Positions 6,868-12,589 of a stretch of DNA of 12,589 nucleotides are shown one piece after another. Under the pieces are notes generated by a model, which worked only from the letters and a program-made list of their open reading frames with translations, ran no database searches and was not told where the DNA came from. This DNA comes from Anaerotignum sp. Lineage in GTDB: Bacteria; Bacillota; Clostridia; Lachnospirales; Anaerotignaceae. Where the stretch lies: NCBI GenBank assembly GCA_017560955.1, contig JAFZDV010000033.1, positions 1 to 12,589 of the forward strand, given 5' to 3'. Both the position numbers and the translations under genes were made by a program. The first letter of the stretch is position 1. The number at the start of each line of letters is the position of its first letter.

Positions 6868-7407
6868 ATGCACAGCGCTATTGGGTCCCGCAAGGATTTC
6901 AGCAACTTAGATGAAGATCAGCTGCTGGCAGAGTATAAGGAATGTCTGGAAGGAATTCTGGACCATGAGCAGGTAAGAAAATTAGACCTGCACACACAGC
7001 ATTGCAATACAAGCAGACTTCAGCATAGTATTAATGTATCCTATTACAGCTTTCTGATTTGCCGCAAGTTCGGTTGGGATTATCGTTCCGCAGCAAGAGC
7101 AGGCTTACTGCATGATTTATATTTCTATGATTGGCGTGTAACAAAATATCTCCGTTCCGGTCATGCGTCCTGGCATCCCCGTGTTGCACTGGACAACGCA
7201 AGAAAAATCACAGAGCTGAATAAAGTAGAAATCGATGCGATTGAAAAGCATATGTGGCCTTGTACTCCTGTACCTCCCCGCTATATCGAATCTTACGTAA
7301 TTACATTTGTGGATAAAACATGCGCAGTATTCGAATTTACAGAACGTAAATGCGCTCAGATCGCGGAAACACTTACACAGATGTTCAGAAGAAGCTACGC
7401 TTCCTGA
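6868..7407 (+). CDS. HD-domain metal-dependent phosphohydrolase
   Basis: This 179-residue protein shows the metal ligands of the HD superfamily in order: His53, the doublet His82-Asp83 (G-L-L-H-D-L), His103, His128 and Asp149. HD proteins hydrolyse phosphoester bonds of nucleotides or cyclic nucleotides; nothing here shows the substrate. The catalytic domain takes up nearly the whole chain and no signal or membrane segment is present, so it should be cytoplasmic. I place the start at ATG 6868, with GAAAGGA (6851-6857) 10 nt upstream. ATG 6844 gives eight more residues but has no ribosome binding site. It is monocistronic, with its own promoter and terminator, and converges on luxS. Confidence 0.8.
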   Translation: MHSAIGSRKDFSNLDEDQLLAEYKECLEGILDHEQVRKLDLHTQHCNTSRLQHSINVSYYSFLICRKFGWDYRSAARAGLLHDLYFYDWRVTKYLRSGHASWHPRVALDNARKITELNKVEIDAIEKHMWPCTPVPPRYIESYVITFVDKTCAVFEFTERKCAQIAETLTQMFRRSYAS

Positions 7408-7484
7408 TCCTTGCTGGACGTATTCGAACAGCTCTTTAAAAATTGAATAAAACAGAATTCAATAAAAAGTGAATATAAACTATA

Positions 7485-7511
7485 GGGTGCTGCATTCCGC
7501 GGCACCCTCTT
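7485..7511 (+). terminator. Hairpin after the first HD-domain gene
   Basis: GGGTGCTGC (7485-7493) pairs with GCGGCACCC (7499-7507), 9 bp with one T-G pair and a loop of ATTCC, followed by the short tract TCTTT. The U-tract is weak, so it may need help from the stronger terminator 33 nt downstream. Confidence 0.6.
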
Positions 7512-7539
7512 TACTCCGAAATGGATTGGGTGAAACAAA

Positions 7540-7569
7540 ACATCCGCAGAGCTTTTGCTCTGCGGATGT
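7540..7569. terminator. Strong bidirectional terminator between HD gene and luxS
   Basis: A perfect 13-bp stem (7540-7552 with 7557-7569, core ACATCCGCAGAGC) with a TTTT loop. The plus strand continues with ATTTTTTTG and the minus strand with TTTTGTTTC. It can end both the HD-gene transcript and the convergent luxS transcript. Confidence 0.9.
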
Positions 7570-7583
7570 ATTTTTTTGTTTAT

Positions 7584-7647
7584 CTGTTAGCCATTCTGTC
7601 TGTATGGTCACTGCGTTCCCTACAGAACGACTGTTAGCCGTTCTGGC
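7584..7647. repeat. Near-identical 17-base direct repeat at the luxS 3' end
   Basis: CTGTTAGCCATTCTGTC (7584-7600) and CTGTTAGCCGTTCTGGC (7631-7647) differ at two positions and start 47 bp apart. The second copy contains the last luxS codons and stop. In addition CAGAACG (7623-7629) pairs with CGTTCTG (7639-7645), a perfect 7-bp hairpin over the luxS stop codon. Confidence 0.6.
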
Positions 7648-8119
7648 GGGGATAAACCATATTTTCTTCTTTAATAACAGCCAGTACTTCATTAACGAAT
7701 TTCTGGCATTCGATTTTTGTGATACCCAGATTGTGATCCAGATAGTTACCGCACATTTCGGATTTTGCAGCGGGGATCTCGCCTTCAAAATCAGCCATGT
7801 ACTGGTAACATTCTTTCATGATTTCAACAATATCCTTGCTTTCCAGGTCGCCTTTGAAGATAACATACATACCTGTTCTGCAGCCCATGGGACCAACATA
7901 GATTGTCTGCTCTGCCCATACGGGGTGTTCACGCAGGTAAACAGCCATCAGGTGTTCGATTGTGTGCATTACGGAAGTATCCATAACCATTTCTCTGTTG
8001 GGTTCTTTCATACGAATATCGAATGTTGTCAGAACGCCATTGCCAACTGTGTCTTTTCTGGAAACATAAATACCGCGCAGCAGTACATCATGATCAATAC
8101 CAAAGCTTGTTACATCCAT
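7634..8119 (-). CDS. luxS: S-ribosylhomocysteine lyase LuxS
   Basis: LuxS cleaves S-ribosylhomocysteine to homocysteine and DPD, the precursor of autoinducer-2, in the activated methyl cycle. This 161-residue protein has the signature HTIEHL (52-57), with metal ligands His52 and His56 and catalytic Glu55; the G-C-R-T-G loop with Cys80; and CGNYLDHN with the third metal ligand Cys123. Length and motif spacing are normal, so it should be active as the usual homodimer. I place the start at ATG 8119: GGAAAGG lies 9 nt upstream. The in-frame ATG at 8128 directly abuts that ribosome binding site and ATG 8137 precedes it. No pfs or methyl-cycle gene adjoins; luxS is flanked by two HD-domain genes and appears monocistronic. 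Confidence 0.96.
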   Translation of the reverse strand: MDVTSFGIDHDVLLRGIYVSRKDTVGNGVLTTFDIRMKEPNREMVMDTSVMHTIEHLMAVYLREHPVWAEQTIYVGPMGCRTGMYVIFKGDLESKDIVEIMKECYQYMADFEGEIPAAKSEMCGNYLDHNLGITKIECQKFVNEVLAVIKEENMVYPRQNG

Positions 8120-8164
8120 TTTTTTCATCCTTTCCAAAATAAATCATGTCATTTTTCTGAAAAC

Positions 8165-8193
8165 ATTTTACTCTGTATTGCAGGGAATTGCAA
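8165..8193 (-). promoter_or_regulatory. Sigma-A-type promoter of luxS
   Basis: On the minus strand, TTGCAA (8188-8193) and TAAAAT (8165-8170) are 17 bp apart, placing the start of transcription about 40 nt before the luxS start codon. Confidence 0.65.
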
Positions 8194-8229
8194 GTCTTTC
8201 CAACTATACTGTATACCTGCGGAAATCTG

Positions 8230-8258
8230 TTGCAAGCCATCAGAAAGTTCGTTATAAT
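8230..8258 (+). promoter_or_regulatory. Sigma-A-type promoter of the second HD gene
   Basis: TTGCAA (8230-8235) and TATAAT (8253-8258) are 17 bp apart. The promoter is divergent from that of luxS; the two -35 boxes face each other with 36 bp between them. Confidence 0.75.
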
Positions 8259-8295
8259 GTACAAATAAGAATACAAATGAAAGAGGGTAACTTTT

Positions 8296-8859
8296 ATGGC
8301 AAGAACATTAACAAGAGATGAAGCATGGACACTGCTGAATGAATATAACAAAGAACCTTTCCATCTGCGCCACGGTGAAACTGTAGAAGGCGTTATGCGT
8401 TATCTGGCACAGGAACTGGGCTATGGTGATGAAGTAGAATTCTGGGGTATGGTAGGCCTTCTGCATGATCTGGACTTCGAAATGTGGCCGGAAGAACATT
8501 GTGTAAAAGTACAGGAACTGATGAAAGAAAAAGATCTGGATGAAAAGCTGATCCATGCAGTAGCCAGCCATGGTTATGGCATCTGCTGTGATGTAGAACC
8601 TGTGCATGAAATGGAAAAAGTGCTCTTTGCAGTGGATGAACTGACAGGTCTGATCGGTGCGGCTGCCCTGATGCGTCCCTCCAAGAGCGTAAAAGATATG
8701 GAATTGAAGTCTGTAAAGAAAAAATTTAAGGATAAAGCCTTTGCAGCAGGCTGTAATCGTGATATCATCAAGACAGGTGCAGAACGCCTTGGCTGGGATA
8801 TGGACAAACTGATGGAATATACCCTGAAAGGCATGCAGGCTGACGACAGAAATCCATAA
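8296..8859 (+). CDS. HD-domain hydrolase, COG2316-like
   Basis: This 187-residue protein resembles the predicted HD-superfamily hydrolases of COG2316. The likely metal ligands are His26 (in R-H-G-E), the doublet His57-Asp58 (in G-L-L-H-D-L-D-F), His68, His92 (in A-S-H-G-Y) and Asp114 (in A-V-D-E-L-T-G-L). No experimental substrate is known to me for the family. No membrane segment is present. The start ATG at 8296 has AAAGAGGG 9 nt upstream. It is co-transcribed with the acidic DUF1292 gene, whose ribosome binding site overlaps its stop codon. It differs clearly from the other HD protein across luxS and is not a recent duplicate. Confidence 0.8.
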   Translation: MARTLTRDEAWTLLNEYNKEPFHLRHGETVEGVMRYLAQELGYGDEVEFWGMVGLLHDLDFEMWPEEHCVKVQELMKEKDLDEKLIHAVASHGYGICCDVEPVHEMEKVLFAVDELTGLIGAAALMRPSKSVKDMELKSVKKKFKDKAFAAGCNRDIIKTGAERLGWDMDKLMEYTLKGMQADDRNP

Positions 8860-8872
8860 GGAGCGTATGATT

Positions 8873-9181
8873 ATGAGTGAAGATAAAATGGAACTGAACG
8901 AACTGGAAGCAATCGATACAGTAGTATATCTGACTGACGAAGAAGACGGCACAGAGTATGTATTTGAATGTCTGGATACTGTAGAGTATGAAGATAATGA
9001 ATATGCTGTGATGCTGCCTCTGGATGATGAAGATGACGGTTATGTTCTGGTCATGCAGATCGAATATAACGAAGAAGAAGCAGAATTCTGCGTGATCGTG
9101 GAAGATGAAGCAATCGTAGATGCTGTATTTGACCTGTTCAAGGAACAGAATGCAGACCTGTTTGAGTTTGACGAAGAATAA
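8873..9181 (+). CDS. Acidic DUF1292-family protein (YrzB-like)
   Basis: This 102-residue protein resembles the DUF1292/YrzB family, small proteins of unknown function common in Firmicutes. It is extremely acidic: by my count 38 Asp or Glu and only two Lys and no Arg. The pattern of short hydrophobic strands between acidic turns suggests a small beta-rich fold. I choose the ATG at 8873, because AAGGAG (8858-8863) is 9 nt upstream; the ATG at 8867 is only 3 nt from it. In B. subtilis yrzB lies with yrrK and yrzL; here it follows an HD hydrolase instead and is last in its operon. Confidence 0.75.
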   Translation: MSEDKMELNELEAIDTVVYLTDEEDGTEYVFECLDTVEYEDNEYAVMLPLDDEDDGYVLVMQIEYNEEEAEFCVIVEDEAIVDAVFDLFKEQNADLFEFDEE

Positions 9182-9182
9182 G

Positions 9183-9210
9183 AAAAAGCCCTCAGAAGAG
9201 GGCTTTTTTT
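9183..9210. terminator. Bidirectional terminator after the DUF1292 gene
   Basis: GCCCTC (9188-9193) pairs with GAGGGC (9198-9203) over an AGAA loop, with five A residues before and seven T residues after that extend the stem or form the U-tract in either direction. It is shared with the convergent gene ending at 9217. Confidence 0.92.
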
Positions 9211-9216
9211 GTTTGC

Positions 9217-9438
9217 TTATAAGCGGATCATATCATCGATCATGGAACTGATTTTGTCACGGCTGATTTTTTCCATGATTGCTTTTTTTACGAATTCATC
9301 TTTGCTGAAGCCGAATTCAGCGATATATTCTTCCAGCAGATCATAAGTTTCCTTATCCAGAGTAACGGAAAGTTTCTTGGTTGTGCTGGTCGTTTTCTTT
9401 GCAGGTGCCTTTTTTGCTGTAGTTTTCTTTTCTGCCAT
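9217..9438 (-). CDS. Small Lys-rich ribbon-helix-helix-like protein
   Basis: This 73-residue protein has two parts. Residues 1-22 are a low-complexity tail of Lys, Ala, Thr and Pro (eight Lys), like the tails of histone-H1- or HU-like bacterial proteins. Residues 23-60 have the pattern of a ribbon-helix-helix (CopG/Arc-type) DNA-binding domain: a strand KLSVTLDK, a first helix ETYDLLEEYIAEF, and a second helix beginning at SKDEFVKKAI. It could be a small transcriptional regulator or a nucleoid-associated protein; no partner toxin gene is next to it. The ATG at 9438 has AAGGAG (9450-9455) 11 nt upstream. TAAAAT on the minus strand at 9464-9469 is a possible -10, but no good -35 is visible. Confidence 0.65.
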   Translation of the reverse strand: MAEKKTTAKKAPAKKTTSTTKKLSVTLDKETYDLLEEYIAEFGFSKDEFVKKAIMEKISRDKISSMIDDMIRL

Positions 9439-9498
9439 AGGGGTATCCACTCCTTCCGCTATTATTTTAACACAAAAATAAAAAAAGAAAAATATCCC

Positions 9499-9528
9499 GT
9501 TATGATTTCTGAAAATCTGCACATACTA
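9499..9528 (+). promoter_or_regulatory. Candidate sigma-G-type promoter of the DUF1540 gene
   Basis: CATACTA (9522-9528) matches the sigma-G/sigma-F-like -10 element CATNNTA exactly. GTTAT (9499-9503) lies 18 bp upstream but is a poor -35. No credible sigma-A pair was seen. The site resembles the one before spoVAA. Confidence 0.4.
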
Positions 9529-9560
9529 TTCCTGTACCAAATTTGAGGAGGGATATGAAC

Positions 9561-9722
9561 ATGGAAAAATGTAACGAATGCATCAAATGTACAGTAGAAC
9601 AGTGCAGACATCATCACAACACAAAAAATTATTGTACACTGGACTCTATTCAGGTGGGCACACATGAAATGAACCCTAAAAATGACCAGTGCACAGACTG
9701 TATGTCCTTTGCAGTAAAATAA
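9561..9722 (+). CDS. Cysteine-rich DUF1540 small protein
   Basis: This 53-residue protein has seven Cys (4, 7, 10, 15, 25, 44, 47) and a His triplet (17-19). The spacing C-x2-C-x2-C-x4-C, then Y-C-T-L-x2-I-x-V and a closing C-x2-C-x-S-F, fits the DUF1540 family, whose proteins are short, occur mainly in Clostridia and probably bind a metal such as zinc. Function is unknown. I choose ATG 9561 because AGGAGGG (9546-9552) is 8 nt upstream; ATG 9555 is only 2 nt from it. The gene is alone between a divergent regulator gene and its own terminator. The -10 element CATACTA suggests forespore expression, which is inference. Confidence 0.8.
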   Translation: MEKCNECIKCTVEQCRHHHNTKNYCTLDSIQVGTHEMNPKNDQCTDCMSFAVK

Positions 9723-9738
9723 GGACGGCTTTTAAAAG

Positions 9739-9775
9739 GGCGGATGCTTTATAAAATAAGGCATCTGCCTTTTTT
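9739..9775 (+). terminator. Terminator of the DUF1540 gene
   Basis: A 14-bp stem with two G-U pairs (9739-9752 with 9756-9769, core GGCGGATGC/GCATCTGCC) and a three-base loop is followed by T6. Confidence 0.9.
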
Positions 9776-9789
9776 CCTGTGCCTGAAAA

Positions 9790-9798
9790 TGGTATAAT
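9790..9798 (+). promoter_or_regulatory. Extended -10 promoter of the phosphatase gene
   Basis: TGGTATAAT (9790-9798) is a consensus -10 with the TGN extension. The position 17 bp upstream is the T-tract of the preceding terminator, not a real -35. The start of transcription would be about 9805, so the AGGAGGTG ribosome binding site (9807-9814) is almost at the 5' end of the mRNA. Confidence 0.6.
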
Positions 9799-9822
9799 AT
9801 ACTTTCAGGAGGTGTATCTGAA

Positions 9823-11496
9823 ATGAAGATATATTTTGTGCGTCATGGCGAAACGGATATGAATAAAAATAATATGTTTTATGGCTGGTATGATGCAGAT
9901 ATCAATGAAAAAGGTGTTTCTCAGGCGGAAGATCTGCGTGAGGCGTTTAAGGATATACATATCGATAAAATCTACTCCAGTGACCTGACTCGTGCGTTAC
10001 ATACGGCACAGATCATTGCAGACGGCAGACCTGTGGAACTCGTTCCCGATCTAAGGGAAATGGCTTATGGCATCTGGGAAAACCGTACATGGGAAAGTAT
10101 GACGGAAGAAGACCATAAACTGTTGAAGAAGTGGCGTTATGACTGGTTGAATCTGGAGATCCCTGAAGGGGAAACCTTTATGGGGTTTTACAATAGGGTA
10201 ACTGGTGGTCTGGACAGAATCATCAAAGAGAATAAAGGGAAACATGTGCTGGTGGTGTCCCATAATGGTGCGCTGAGTGCCATGCATTGCCATCTGACAG
10301 GCGCAGGCCCCAAAGGTTTCTGGAACTTTAATACAAAACAAGGACATTATAGTGCTGTCTGGGTGTCTGAAAACAAACTGACTTACGATTGCTTTAATTA
10401 TCCTCTTTGCAGGGAAAAAACAGAAAACATTTATGTGGATGTAGAAACCCGTCCTTCTGATGCTGTGGCTTATGGTCTGCATGGGGATCATCCCATGAAT
10501 CTGGTCTGGGCAGGGACAAAAGTGGAATACGATGAGGAGAAAAAAGAACATAGCGATATCCTGAAAGAACATCTGGATTTTATTTTCCTGGAAGAAGGGG
10601 AAAAAGGTCCTGACTGGTTTGCAGTTCCTACCATCCGCGTGTTCGCAAAGGACAGCAAAGGCGGCTGGTTTGCCAGGGGAGAGCACAGAAGTGCCATTTA
10701 TAACATTTCTTCTGACCGAAAAATTACATATCTTGCAAAAGACCTCAGAACTTATCTGCAGATGGTGATTTTCGAACAGGAAAAGGAAGAACTGCTGCGT
10801 TTTGCAGAAGAAATCAATCTGGAAAGACCGCAGGAGAACCTGAGAAAATTTGTCTGCCCTGATCATACGATCCAGTTGTTTGCTGATAAAACAGAAGCTG
10901 CAAAACAGTATCAGCTTCATGATTTCAGTGAGTTTATGGATTTTAAACCAAAAAAGAAAATCTATTATGACTGTGAAAAGGGAATGAAGAAACCTGAAAT
11001 CGAAGGTTATGATGTGTTTCCTGCCGGAAAGAAATTCGATCCCTTCATCATGACCTGCGAGGAAAATGGATTTACATCTCTCCAGAGAAAAAGGGGGATC
11101 AATCTTATCTGGGAAGGCAATATCCCGAAACTGGATTTTTATCCTGTACCCAGTCTGACCTTCTTTGCCCATGATGGGAATGGCGGTTATTTTGCCCATG
11201 CAGGCAAAGATATGGATACACCCATCTGCTTTGTTACAAAAGAACTGGAATGCTGGACGATTGCAGGCAGTTTCCGTGATTTTGTACAGATGGTCGTTTT
11301 CGAACCGAACTGGAAAGAAAAAATCACAGGGGAAAAACAGGATATCATTGAAACAGAAGAGGAACTGGCAGACTTTGGTATGCTGTTTGGCTTAACTGCA
11401 CCAGACAGAAAATTGTCTGATAATATTGTGAAGGATCCATTTTACAGGATCTTCGAAAATATTGAAAAAGCACGAGAAAAAGTGTCCGTCCTGTAA
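9823..11496 (+). CDS. Histidine phosphatase fused to a duplicated SUKH-like module
   Basis: Residues 1-195 of this 557-residue protein form a histidine phosphatase domain of the phosphoglycerate-mutase/CobC type: FVRHGET (5-11, Arg7 and phospho-acceptor His8), SSDLTRALHTA (52-62, Arg57), Glu79 and VVSHNG (144-149, His147). All catalytic residues are present. The remaining 360 residues hold two related segments: NLVWAG 226-231, DWFAVP 264-269, GGWFA 280-284 and YLQMVIFE 311-318 in the first; NLIWEG 427-432, DFYPVP 438-443, GGYFA 454-458 and FVQMVVFE 487-494 in the second. Their ends resemble SMI1/KNR4 (SUKH) domains, but this is a judgement by eye. The usual enzyme is about 200 residues. No signal peptide or membrane segment is present. 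ATG 9823 has AGGAGGTG 8 nt upstream. The first part could act on phosphosugars, nucleotides or alpha-ribazole phosphate; no cobalamin gene is nearby. Confidence 0.8.
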   Translation: MKIYFVRHGETDMNKNNMFYGWYDADINEKGVSQAEDLREAFKDIHIDKIYSSDLTRALHTAQIIADGRPVELVPDLREMAYGIWENRTWESMTEEDHKLLKKWRYDWLNLEIPEGETFMGFYNRVTGGLDRIIKENKGKHVLVVSHNGALSAMHCHLTGAGPKGFWNFNTKQGHYSAVWVSENKLTYDCFNYPLCREKTENIYVDVETRPSDAVAYGLHGDHPMNLVWAGTKVEYDEEKKEHSDILKEHLDFIFLEEGEKGPDWFAVPTIRVFAKDSKGGWFARGEHRSAIYNISSDRKITYLAKDLRTYLQMVIFEQEKEELLRFAEEINLERPQENLRKFVCPDHTIQLFADKTEAAKQYQLHDFSEFMDFKPKKKIYYDCEKGMKKPEIEGYDVFPAGKKFDPFIMTCEENGFTSLQRKRGINLIWEGNIPKLDFYPVPSLTFFAHDGNGGYFAHAGKDMDTPICFVTKELECWTIAGSFRDFVQMVVFEPNWKEKITGEKQDIIETEEELADFGMLFGLTAPDRKLSDNIVKDPFYRIFENIEKAREKVSVL

Positions 11497-11576
11497 AAAC
11501 ACGTGGTCGCAAAACCATTGATTTTATCGAAAAAACACGGTTTCGAAAAAAAGTTTTATTTGTAAAGGAAAAATAC
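11497..11576. other. Spacer with imperfect direct repeats, no clear terminator
   Basis: The AT-rich spacer after the phosphatase gene contains two copies of a pattern around AAAACACG (near 11501 and 11532) and a small hairpin TCGAAA/TTTCGA. Neither makes a good Rho-independent terminator, so read-through into ylxM is possible. Confidence 0.4.
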
Positions 11577-11605
11577 TTGACATAGGGGTATTCCTGTGAT
11601 AAATT
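11577..11605 (+). promoter_or_regulatory. Sigma-A-type promoter of ylxM-ffh
   Basis: A consensus TTGACA (11577-11582) lies 17 bp before TAAATT (11600-11605). The start of transcription would be near 11612. Confidence 0.7.
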
Positions 11606-11617
11606 ATTCAAGGTGAT

Positions 11618-11639
11618 TGTAAAGTAGTTTACCTTTACA
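11618..11639 (+). promoter_or_regulatory. Inverted repeat just before the ylxM ribosome binding site
   Basis: TGTAAAG (11618-11624) pairs with CTTTACA (11633-11639); alternatively GTAAA (11619-11623) pairs with TTTAC (11628-11632), and the two hairpins exclude each other. AGGAGG begins at 11639. A further TGTAAAGG lies upstream of the promoter (11561-11568). It may be an operator or an mRNA element. Confidence 0.4.
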
Positions 11640-11654
11640 GGAGGCAGGAAAGAA

Positions 11655-12005
11655 ATGGACGATATTTTGCAGCTGACTTTGCTCTATGATTTTTACGGCG
11701 AATTGCTGACAGAAAAACAGAAGCAGGTCTACGAATTGCATTATCAGGATGACTTATCCTTAACAGAGATAGGTGATGAATTGTCCATCAGCCGACAGGC
11801 TGTCCGTGATCAGCTCAAGAGAACGGAAAAGATCCTGCAGGACTACGAGGAGAAGCTTCAGCTGGTTTCCCGTTTTCAGGCACAGAAAAAAGCTGTACAG
11901 GAAATGAAGCACATCATGGAAGGTGTGGAAAAGAAAAGTTCCGATGCCGCTGTGATGAAGGCAATCTCCAAAATGAAAAAGATCGCTGAAGGAATCTTGT
12001 CCTGA
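11655..12005 (+). CDS. ylxM: YlxM/p13-like helix-turn-helix protein (UPF0122)
   Basis: This 116-residue protein belongs to the YlxM (UPF0122) family. It begins with MDDILQLTLLYDFYGELLT and has a sigma-70-region-4-like helix-turn-helix at about 34-55 (LSLTEIGDELSISRQAVRDQ), followed by a charged, helical, probably coiled-coil half. YlxM is almost always encoded directly before ffh, as here, and is linked to the signal recognition particle; in streptococci it interacts with SRP components. Whether the HTH binds DNA in the cell is unclear. The ATG at 11655 has AGGAGG 10 nt upstream. Sixteen bases separate its stop from ffh, and the ffh ribosome binding site overlaps its stop codon region, so the two are one operon. 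Confidence 0.95.
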   Translation: MDDILQLTLLYDFYGELLTEKQKQVYELHYQDDLSLTEIGDELSISRQAVRDQLKRTEKILQDYEEKLQLVSRFQAQKKAVQEMKHIMEGVEKKSSDAAVMKAISKMKKIAEGILS

Positions 12006-12021
12006 AAGGAGGTTGCGATCC

Positions 12022-12589
12022 ATGGCATTTGAAAATCTTTCCAATAAGCTGCAGGAAGTATTCAAGCAGCTCAGAAGCAAAGGTGTGCTGACAGAAGCAG
12101 ATGTAAAAGCTGCCATGCGAGAAGTAAAGATCGCACTGCTGGAGGCCGATGTTAACTTCAAAATCGTAAAAGACTTTATCAAAAAAGTAACCGAACGCGC
12201 TGTAGGTACGGAAGTGCTGCAGGGTCTGAACCCCGGTCAGCAGGTGATCAAGATCGTAAACGAAGAACTGATCGCGCTGATGGGCTCTACACAGGCTCAG
12301 CTGACATTCTCCAGAAAACCTCCCACAGTCTTCATGATGGTAGGTCTGCAGGGTGCCGGTAAAACAACAACCAGTGGTAAGCTGGCAGGCCAGCTGCGTA
12401 AGCAGGGCAGAAATCCTCTGCTTGTAGCCTGTGACGTTTACAGACCTGCTGCCATCAAACAGCTGCAGGTGGTTGGTAAAAACTATAACATTCCCGTGTT
12501 TGAAATGGGCACAGAAGTAAGCCCTGTGGAAATCTCCAAGAAAGCACTGGAATACGCTGCGGAAAAACATCACGATGTTATCCTGATCG
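12022..12589 (+). CDS. ffh: Signal recognition particle GTPase Ffh (SRP54), N-terminal part
   Basis: The 189 residues in the window cover the N-domain helical bundle (about 1-85) and the first part of the GTPase G-domain. The P-loop GLQGAGKTT is at 108-116 and the DVYRPAA motif at 138-144; both are diagnostic for the SRP GTPases, and the absence of an acidic A-domain together with the start MAFENLSNKL points to Ffh rather than FtsY. Ffh binds 4.5S/6S RNA and signal sequences and delivers ribosomes to FtsY at the membrane. The ATG at 12022 is preceded by AAAGGAGGT (12005-12013). The rest, including the methionine-rich M-domain, is outside the window. Confidence 0.98.
   Translation, partial: MAFENLSNKLQEVFKQLRSKGVLTEADVKAAMREVKIALLEADVNFKIVKDFIKKVTERAVGTEVLQGLNPGQQVIKIVNEELIALMGSTQAQLTFSRKPPTVFMMVGLQGAGKTTTSGKLAGQLRKQGRNPLLVACDVYRPAAIKQLQVVGKNYNIPVFEMGTEVSPVEISKKALEYAAEKHHDVILI

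Noticed and set aside
8188-8235. The repeated TTGCAA at three promoters as a shared regulatory site
   Set aside because: All copies are at -35 positions with 17-bp spacing, so they are explained as ordinary -35 boxes, possibly a lineage preference.
7469-8257. A 262-codon plus-strand frame across luxS
   Set aside because: It runs through two terminators and is antisense to an unmistakable luxS gene.
9217-9438. The small RHH-like protein as an antitoxin
   Set aside because: No toxin-like gene is next to it on the same strand; its neighbours are on the other strand and belong to other families.
10051-11199. A 382-codon open frame opposite the phosphatase gene
   Set aside because: It has no ribosome binding site or domain, and the plus-strand frame shows clear enzyme motifs and an internal repeat.

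Overview
The window reads as chromosomal core sequence from a low-to-moderate GC, endospore-forming Firmicute, most likely class Clostridia. The grounds are a spoVA dipicolinate-channel operon with strong homology-level motifs, strong AGGAGG-type ribosome binding sites, TTG and GTG starts, U-tract hairpin terminators between nearly all transcription units, and the ylxM-ffh pair. The genus cannot be fixed by eye; a Lachnospirales-type gut anaerobe is a reasonable guess. No mobile element, CRISPR array, tRNA or rRNA was seen.

Layout. 1-329: the 3' end of an SGNH/GDSL-type hydrolase gene. 375-1682 (minus): a membrane-anchored Nudix-type protein, convergent with the first gene across a shared terminator. 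1785-3407 (minus): a DeaD/CsdA-type DEAD-box RNA helicase with a well-formed promoter and a structured leader of about 225 nt. 3408-3818: a 411-base divergent control region holding that leader, a plus-strand hairpin terminator with a possible seven-codon leader peptide, and a sigma-G-like promoter. 3819-6698: the operon spoVAA-AB-AC-AD-AE. 6868-7407: an HD-domain phosphohydrolase. 7634-8119 (minus): luxS. 8296-9181: a second HD-domain hydrolase followed by an acidic DUF1292 protein. 9217-9438 (minus): a small lysine-rich ribbon-helix-helix-like protein. 9561-9722: a 53-residue cysteine-rich DUF1540 protein. 9823-11496: a histidine phosphatase carrying a duplicated, SUKH-like C-terminal module. 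11655 to the end: ylxM and the start of ffh.

How the genes work together. The spoVA genes encode the inner-membrane complex that loads calcium dipicolinate into the forespore and releases it at germination. The DUF1540 gene has a similar sigma-G-like -10 element and may be expressed at the same stage; this is inference. deaD, luxS, ylxM and ffh are vegetative housekeeping genes with sigma-A-type promoters (RNA remodelling, methyl-cycle detoxification/AI-2 synthesis, SRP protein targeting). The two HD hydrolases have no assigned substrate.

The least ordinary items are the histidine phosphatase with tandem repeats, the multi-hairpin deaD leader, and the terminator/leader-peptide arrangement in front of spoVAA. 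Most of the window is conventional, and no clearly new multi-gene system was found.
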